From Aristolochia californica (Eukaryota; Streptophyta; Magnoliopsida; Piperales; Aristolochiaceae): a stretch of DNA of 64,000 nt. The position numbers were made by a program, and so were the translations under genes. The DNA is taken from contig JARWKL010000011.1 of assembly GCA_029961685.1 (NCBI GenBank), forward strand, positions 4,528,501 through 4,592,500, given 5' to 3'. The notes under the pieces were generated by a model that saw nothing but the letters and a program-made list of their open reading frames with translations, ran no database searches and had not been told where the DNA came from. Of the stretch, positions 57,341-64,000 are shown one piece after another (within the stretch, counting starts at the first letter, position 1; each line of letters begins with the position of its first letter).

Positions 57341-58144
57341 TTTCTTCTCTTAAAAACACCATTTTATAGGCTTCATGTGGTTTTATTGGTGAAGCAAATT
57401 CTCGACGACCAAAGATAAGTTTTTTTCCTCTACCTTTCATGAGATGTTTTTGATGATGTCTTGATCTTGGAAAGATGTTTACTAGTTGATTCTTCTCATC
57501 CCATCTAGATTGAAGATAAGTGTTACATCTCATGCAAGATTTCTTGTGCTCAGTTTGATTCAAATCATGGAAGATGTTGAACAACATGTTAAATGTTAGT
57601 TTGAGCATAGAAATTCGATTTTCTCTCCTTGAAAAATATATGTTGGATGAATATTTTTTAGTCCTTTTACTGTATAAGTGGATTATCATGATCAAAGCAT
57701 GGTTAAATTTGTTCAAGACTGGTTTATGTTGATGTTTGTATGTTTACTATCTAGAAAGAGCTCAGTGAAGGTTGTTTTCTGATTACCGAAAGGAAGAATA
57801 TTTTTTTTAAAAGGTGCTGGTCTTTGGAATGTTTTTGGCCTTCCATTGTTTGTGTTATCCTCTGGATTATCTTACCTAAAAAAATTACGGATAAAAAAGT
57901 AAGATCAAGCAATGATTTAATCACAAAACTGGTTCACATAGTATAGAAGAAAAGTTTTAAAGTTTTCTCTGGAATTTTTTCCCTAACATATTCAAGGAAA
58001 GAAAGAAGTCAAATATTGTGATCTTATATTAATAGTTGGCAAGAGTGACATAGAAGGAAAATTTCCTTCTTTAGAAGATCGTCTAAGTTGTCCATGATTC
58101 CTTGGGATTTCACTTGCCTTTATAATTTTTAGAATTTAGGAATC
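57341..58144. other. Unresolved region between two copia elements
   Basis: 57361-57716 holds a 128-codon minus-strand frame with no recognised domain; its upper part coincides with the degraded integrase region. The rest is non-coding. Confidence 0.4.
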
Positions 58145-58507
58145 CATCACATTGATCACGAGCAAAGGATGGAGAGAAGAAGAAGAGGAAGAATAAAAAG
58201 AAGGAAAGAAGAGAGAAAGGAGAGAGGGTTTAGAGCTCAGCTACGAAGAGAAGGGAGAGGAGAGTTTAGACGAATTTGAGAAGACAGGAGAGGACTTAAT
58301 GCCCTATATCTTAACCAAGAGCCTATACTTATAGTTTTTAGAGTGCATGTTACAATGACTACAATGCCCTTAGGGCTACAATCTTTACAAGAGAAAAAAA
58401 CATAAATAGACATGTGATTACATCTTCATGCCATCTTTATGAGAAGTTTTCTTATTTACCAAGATGCTACCTCTTGGACGTGTGGACTTATCTTCTAACA
58501 CTCCCCC

Positions 58508-58873
58508 TCAAGCTGGAGGAGAGAAAACATAATAAATACCCACCTTGCCACATATAAAAGATAGAATCTTAGATGTAACAGGTTTTGTACTAATATCTGC
58601 TACTTGCTCTTGGATGAAACATGTTTGAGAGAGATTGTACCCGCTTGAAATTTTCTCTCGTATAAAATGGCAGTCCACCTCAATGTATTTTGCCCTTTGA
58701 TGGAAGACCGGATTCAAACCGATATGAATGGCTGCTTGGTTATCGCAAGCTAGATTGATAGAATCTCCTTTATAGAATCCCAATTTAGTAAGAAGGGACC
58801 TGATCCATAGGAGTTGACTGACTGTGTGAGTCATAGCTCTGCATTTTGCTTCTGTACTAGATCTCGCAACCAC
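58508..58873 (-). pseudogene. copia RNase H, open frame
   Basis: 121 open codons: VARSSTEAKCRAMTHTVSQL, LACDNQAAIHIGLNPVFHQR, KYIEVDCHFIREKISSG and EQVADISTKPVTSKI. This is the C-terminal two thirds of a copia RNase H with its usual acidic residues (D in CDNQAA, D of EVDCHF). The stop falls near the purine tract, as expected at the end of pol. It is the best preserved part of this element. Confidence 0.85.
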
Positions 58874-59710
58874 ATTCTACTTCTTGCTTCTCCATGTAAA
58901 CATGTTCCCTCAAACAAGAGTGCAATATCCAAAGGTGGACTTCCTTTCATCAGGTGATCCAGCCTAATTTGCGTCCAAGAAACCTTCTATGTTGAAATGA
59001 CCACTTTTTGTTATATAATAATCTTCTTCCCGGAGCTCCTTTTAAATATCGTAATATCCTTTCCAAGGCTTGCCATTGGGTAAGTTGTGGTTTTGCATGT
59101 ATTGACTCAACACACTTATGACATATGATATGTGTGGTCTAGTTACTGTATGGTAGATAAGTTTTTCCACAAGTCTTTGAAATTTACCAATATCAATATC
59201 TTCTCCAGAACTTGCACATAATTTAATATTGGCATCCATAGGTGTGTTATTTGGGCGACACCCCCATCATTCATGTTTCATCAAGAAAGTCCAAGATATA
59301 CTTCCTTTGAGATAATATTATCCCATACTTGGATTAATGAACATCAATATCCGAAAAATACTTAAGAAATCCAAGATCTTTGGTCTTAAATTCATGTCAT
59401 ATAATTTTTTTGACATCTTGTATGTTATTTACATCATTTCCATTTAAGTCAATATCATCAACATACACAATGAATAATATATTTCCTTTTGAGGTATCTT
59501 TAATAAATACCAAATGCTTTGTGGAGCATGGACAAAATCCAAACCATGCTCATGCTTGGCTAAATTTATCAAACCAAACCTGAGGCGTTTGTTTAAGCCC
59601 GTATAAAGATTTTTTTAAGCGGCATACGAACTCCCCCTAAACCACATAACCAAGTGGTTGAATCATATAAATTTCCTCATGTATATCACTTTTTAAGAAA
59701 ATATTTTTTA

Positions 59711-60144
59711 AGTTAATCGAGGTATTCTTCAAGAACGAGGGCCAACGAATCAGCCGAGACCAGTGTCCAGGCACTGGTCTTCTCCGGGACGAAACAACAC
59801 GCCACAAGGTTTGCGGCTCCTCACGTTCTGAGACCACTAAACTTCGTTGACGGTGGACGGAACCACCAAGACCTCCGGGGACGGACGGAACAACCCTGAC
59901 AGAGAGCCTCACGCTCTCGTTTCTCGGCGAGGACGACGGTGAGGAGAGAAGGTAAAACGTTTGAGGACGGGATTGCCATGCCCCTTCCCTCTCTTTTCTT
60001 TCTTATTTATACTCAGGTTTATCACATATTACATATAAGCCCATGGGCCCACCACAATCCCACCCAGCCCATTAAGCTATGTACATAATACAACATACAA
60101 CAAGCATAAGTTATACCTAATATACATTCCAAAATATCATAACA
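59711..60144 (-). repeat. 3' LTR of the nested copia
   Basis: 434 bases, the same length as its partner at 62026-62459. By eye about 30 differences, many of them C/T or G/A and often at CG dinucleotides, as expected from deamination of methylated DNA. Confidence 0.93.
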
Positions 60145-60156
60145 TCCCCCCTCAAA

Positions 60157-61990
60157 TTGATGTTGGTGAATCAACCAGCAACAATTTGCCAACTAGAAAA
60201 TTATGTCGTGGATGAGACAATGCTTTGGTGAAGATATCGGCCACTTGAAGATCTGAAGAAATGTACGAAAGAGATATTACCCGGCGCTCCAAAGTGTCAC
60301 GGATAGAGTGACAGTCCACCTCAATGTGCTTGGTGCGCTCATGGAAAAGAGGGTTGGCTGCAATCTGAATCGCACTCGTATTATCCGCATGAAGTGGTGT
60401 AGCGGAGGTCTGAGGAAACTAGAGCTCAGTAAGAAGGTCGTGGAGCCAGATAACTTTAGAACAGGCTGTAGACATGGCGCGATACTCAGCCTCGGTGGAT
60501 GACTTGGACACTTGATCCTGTTTCTTACATTTCCAAGAAATCAGCGTATCCCTAAAAACATACACCAACCTGTAGTAGATCGATGGGTATCTGGGCATCC
60601 AGCCCAAAATGCATCATTGTAGGCAACCAGTCGTAGTGTGGAGCCTGTAGGAAAGAATGACCCACGAGTAGGAGAGCCGAGCAAATAGCGGATGATTCGC
60701 TGAACCGCCGCAAGATGAAGGTGCCGAGAAGATGACATAAACTGACTGACCTAATGCACAACATAGGAAATGTCCGGGAAAGTAGTAGTCAAGTATTTGA
60801 GACTCCCAACCAGTCACTGATAGATAATAGGATCATCAAGAAGAGTCCCTTCATCTTTCCTGTATTTGACATTGACCTCCATAGGAGTAACAACTAAAGA
60901 TGTGTCCTCCAATCCAGCTAGAGAAATAAGATCTTGAGTATACTTATGTTGGTTTAAGAAAATACCATTGGGACGGTGATGTACCTCCAACCTTAAGAAG
61001 TATGTGAGGTGTCCAAGGTCCTTCATATGAAAGGTGGCATGCGACACTTGCTGAAGCTTGGAAATCAGGCCCGTGTCAGTGTCAGTAATGATGATGTCAT
61101 CCACATGAACCAAGAGATGGACCATGCCGACAATAGACTTATAATAAAATAGAGATGAATCATACTGACTCTGTGTAAACTTGTGAAGAATAAGTGTGCT
61201 ACGAAACTTCTCAAACTAAGCCCGAGGAGCTTGCTTCAGCCCATATAGTGGACAACGTACCATGAAAACATGATCAGGAGATGAAGTAGTCATACCCGAG
61301 GGGAGCTTCATGTAGACATCTTCCTGTAGGTCACCATGTAGAAACACGTTCTTCACATCCATCTGATGCAGTGGCTAGGACTGGGAAGCTGCAATGGCTA
61401 ATATAGTGCGGACAATGGTCATCTTGGCAACTGGAGCAAATGTGTCCTCAAAATCAATCCCATATTCCTGCTTATTTCTCAGGGCCAAAAGGCGGGCTTT
61501 GTATCTATCCAATGATCCATTTGAACGCAGCTTGATAGAAATTACTCACTTACTCCCAAGAGACCGAATAGCAGGTGGACAAGTCACAATGTCCCAAGTG
61601 TGATTCTCCTCCAGTGTTGGCAGTTCTGTTTGCATTGCCTGTTGCCAACACTCATGTGTCATAGCCTGTTTGTAGCAAGAGGGAATAAAAATAGAGGATA
61701 AGGTAGCCACAAGTGATACTGGGGAGGGAAAACCATACCTATCAGGAGGGCAAGATGGATGAGTAGATCTGTGAAAAGTGATGGGGGCTGGAGCAGGGAG
61801 ACGAGCAGGCGCAAGCGCCATGTCGGAATCGGAAGGGGGCAGCGAGGAAGTGGAGTGAGACTACAGACCGGTCTGTTAAGTGTGGAAAGTCAAGTACCCA
61901 ACTCATCAATGGTGGACGGAACCACCCAGGTGGACAGAACCACCTAGCTCTGACACCCACCTTTCCCGTTCTCTATCGCTTCCGCGGGAT
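60157..61990 (-). pseudogene. Nested copia RT and RNase H remnant
   Basis: On the minus strand: TWDIVTCPPAIRSLGSK (61546-61600), MVHLLVHVDDIIITDTD with the catalytic DD (61070-61125), NQHKYTQDLISLAGLEDTS, MEVNVKYRKDEGTLLDD, then RNase H text KQDQVSKSSTEAEYRAM (60480-60530). Frames change several times. Upstream of RT the frame runs as a proline-rich linker (61600-61820) almost to the primer site, so the missing gag-integrase portion was deleted between the primer site and the linker. Confidence 0.85.
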
Positions 61991-62025
61991 TCGAACGTGA
62001 AATGTGGTGCCCAGCTCTGATACCA

Positions 62026-62459
62026 TGCTAACTAAGGTATTCTTCAAGAATGAGGGCCGACGAATCAACCGAGACTAGTGTCCACGCATTGGTCTTCAAG
62101 GGGACGAAACACCACGCCACAAGGCTTGTGGCTCCTCACGTATTGAGACCACTAAACTCTATTGATGGTGGACGGAACCACCAAGACCTCCGGGGACTAA
62201 CGGAACAACCCTGACAGAGAGCCTCACGCTCTCGTTTCTCGACGAGGACGACGGTGAGGAGAGAAGGCGAAAAGTTTGAGGATGGGAATGCAATGCCCCT
62301 TCCCTCTCTTTTCTTTCTTATTTATACTTAGGTTTATCACATATTACATATCAACCCATGGGGCCACCACAATCCCACCCAACCCATTAAGCTATGTACA
62401 TAATACAACATACAACAAGCATAAGTTATACCTAATATACATTCCAAAATATCGTAACA
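62026..62459 (-). repeat. 5' LTR of the nested copia
   Basis: 434 bases, on the plus strand tgctaactaagg ... atcgtaaca, adjoining the primer site at 62014-62025. Confidence 0.93.
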
Positions 62460-62756
62460 TTTTACATCGAGTTGAAAGAGGGGCCATGAAGAGTTAGTGG
62501 CATGTGATATTAAGATAGGTTCCAAATACTTGGCAATAAGAGAAAAAGTTTCCTCATAATCCACTCTATAACATTGAGTGTACCCTTTAGCAACAAGGTG
62601 GGCCTTAAGGCAAACAACGGACCCATCCAGATTATGTTTGATGGGAAAAACCCATTTACAACCCACGAGTTTCATACTTGTCAGAAAAGGTGCTAAGGTC
62701 CATGTCTAATTTTCATATAAAACTTGCATTTCCTCATCCTTAGCCGCCTTCCATCC

Positions 62757-64000
62757 TAACAGTAGAACTTAATAAATTTGAACACGTATAATTTTTTTGG
62801 GGTGGCCATAATATTTCTGAGTTAAATATATAGAAAATACATAACCAAGTAACAAAAACGCAAAACTTGAAAGTAATAAAAATATAAAACTTGAAAGCAA
62901 CATCGAAGTAAGATATTGCATATCTGGAATATGCACATCATAGAGTGATTAAGTCTAAGCAAAACTCTCTGATTCAAAGAGAAATTTGACTAAAAAATTT
63001 GGATTTTAAGAGAAAAGGAAACTCAATTCACGCCAATGCATGGAGGGATAATAGGAGAGAAAACAAGAAAAAAAGAGAAATTTTTGACAAAACTGACCTT
63101 TGGTACTTCTAATATGGATATCTCCAAAAATATAGCTTAGAATCACAAACGATTTATTTTTCAAGAAAAAATACACTCAAATATTTTTAAATTGATACAT
63201 AAAAAGGTTTGTTCTTGAATCTTTTTATGACCTTTTGATTTGCTTATTGAATCTTTTTATGACCTCTTCATTTGCTTCATTTTGTAGTTTGACCCTAGCT
63301 GACTGCAATGAGAATATCTCCTTAAATATCGATAAGATTTACATAAAAGTTTTTTCTTATGAAACTTGACTTCAATACCTTTCATGCAAGTATAACTTTT
63401 TTTTATCATTAAATATACTTTTTTTGAGAGAAAAAATATGATAGATTTCGGAATTTTTAATTTGGCCGAACTGAGTACTCTTTCCTCTTTGGCTGACCAT
63501 TGATTCTTATGAGATCTATATCTCCCTCTCGAAAACTCAGATTGAAAATTGGTTGGGTAGGTAATAAAATAGTCTTATAAATATTTCTTTTGATGTATAA
63601 TCATCCATATAAAGTCTTGTTTTTTATGGTATAAAATACTCAAAAGTTGAAGTGTACCCTTTGCTGCTTCAAATATCGATTTCTCTTTGTAAAAAACTCC
63701 AATTGCCAAAATTCTTTTTGGGTTGGAAAGTAAACTCGAAAATCTTTCCTTCAATGTATAATTTTCAACATAAAAGTTTCAATATAGAGGTGCGAATGCC
63801 ATGAAAATAACGGGTGTTGGGACTAGAAAGAAAGAAAAAAAGATAGTACAAACCTAAACTACTAGAGATGATAGATCAGAAAAAGATCCACATTATCTTT
63901 GCGGTATAACGAAGTCAAATTATAGAACCTACTCTAATACTATGTTGAATTTTTGGAAAAGTGAAAAACTTCACTGACTTGATGTAATTTGAGTACATGA
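62757..64000 (-). mobile_element. Non-coding LTR element (copy 4), cut by the window end
   Basis: The leader starts gtagaacttaataaatttga at about 62760, as at 25588, and carries the same modules. The degraded primer site (tctaatacta, about 63932-63942) is followed by the LTR start tgttgaatttttggaaaag at 63943, which runs off the window. No gag or pol. Confidence 0.65.

Larger units (their letters stand above)
59711..62459 (-). mobile_element. Nested two-LTR copia derivative with TTTTA target duplication
   Basis: It is flanked by TTTTA at 59706-59710 and 62460-62464. The two LTRs are of equal length, 434 bases (59711-60144 and 62026-62459). The 3' LTR is preceded on the minus strand by the purine tract ttgaggggggA (about 60145-60156). 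The primer site TGGTATCAGAGC is at 62025-62014. The internal part (60145-62013) holds only RT and RNase H remnants; gag, protease and integrase are missing. Protein blocks are nearly the same as in the copia at 5.9-7.3 kb. The outermost base pair of the left LTR is AG instead of TG. Confidence 0.95.
58145..62757 (-). mobile_element. Ty1/copia element, minus strand (copy 2), split by a nested insertion
   Basis: The LTR is about 58145-58500, then on the minus strand the purine tract agcttgagggggag. RNase H (58508-58873), RT C-terminal part (59042-59239 and up to 59705) and RT N-terminal part (62465-62757, with [12 protein letters not shown] and WPLFQLDV) follow. The two RT parts are separated by the element at 59711-62459 and meet precisely at the QLDV/NIFL position of the RT once the insert and one TTTTA copy are left out. 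The element's upper end is cut at about 62757 by the non-coding LTR element. The outer LTR end is approximate. Confidence 0.85.

Noticed and set aside
57330..57716. 128-codon minus-strand frame
   Set aside because: Its upper part coincides with decayed copia integrase sequence in another frame, and no domain was recognised.

Overview
The window is nuclear DNA of a flowering plant, most likely a eudicot. It contains a multi-exon gene with canonical GT-AG introns, an intronless GNAT gene, short secreted-peptide genes with TATA boxes, and a large mass of Ty1/copia, Ty3/gypsy and LINE remnants whose primer sites match initiator tRNA-Met. I see no bacterial-style operons, rRNA, tRNA or CRISPR. I cannot name the species.

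Four host genes are supported. (1) A complete hydroxyproline O-arabinosyltransferase (HPAT, RDN1/NOD3 class) lies on the minus strand. Its eight coding exons run from 23814 down to 15486 and join without a frame break into 367 codons. (2) A 221-aa GNAT acetyltransferase (NATA/diamine acetyltransferase-like) lies at 30047-30712 minus. (3, 4) Two small secreted-peptide genes lie at 37857-38150 plus and 49829-50059 plus. They share a histidine-rich NNHHxI(P/S)R core and look like diverged paralogues.

Layout. 1-1233 is leader sequence of a non-coding LTR element that recurs at 12.4-13.1, 25.6-27.4 and 62.8-64.0 kb. 1496-5899 is a decayed minus-strand Ty3/gypsy chromovirus next to a copia pol remnant (5900-7703). 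7704-16235 is an unusual array in which the last exon, 3' UTR and intron 7 of HPAT are copied several times in alternating orientation, with a LINE tail and an LTR inserted. 15486-25140 is the HPAT gene; its introns carry LINE and copia scraps and a large tandem repeat. 25.6-30.0 kb is LTR debris and AT-rich duplicated sequence, followed by the GNAT gene. 32232-36310 and 51643-57340 are two copies of a Sirevirus-like copia element on the minus strand. They have about 1.6 kb LTRs packed with GATCGATC palindromes and a second ORF between pol and the 3' LTR. 39195-43889 is a copia element with a surviving ATAGA target duplication. 44972-47360 and 58145-62757 are two copies of another minus-strand copia type. 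The second is split by a younger two-LTR copia derivative (59711-62459) with a TTTTA target duplication.

The most notable structure is the HPAT 3'-end array. An endogenous gene's terminal exon, with acceptor and stop codon, has been copied four extra times. Two copies are in the opposite orientation and two in the same orientation as the gene, giving kilobase-scale palindromes beside the gene itself. That layout could make hairpin or antisense RNA against HPAT, or supply alternative last exons; both are inferences. All similarities were judged by eye, so boundaries of repeats are approximate unless a target duplication, LTR end or splice site fixes them.
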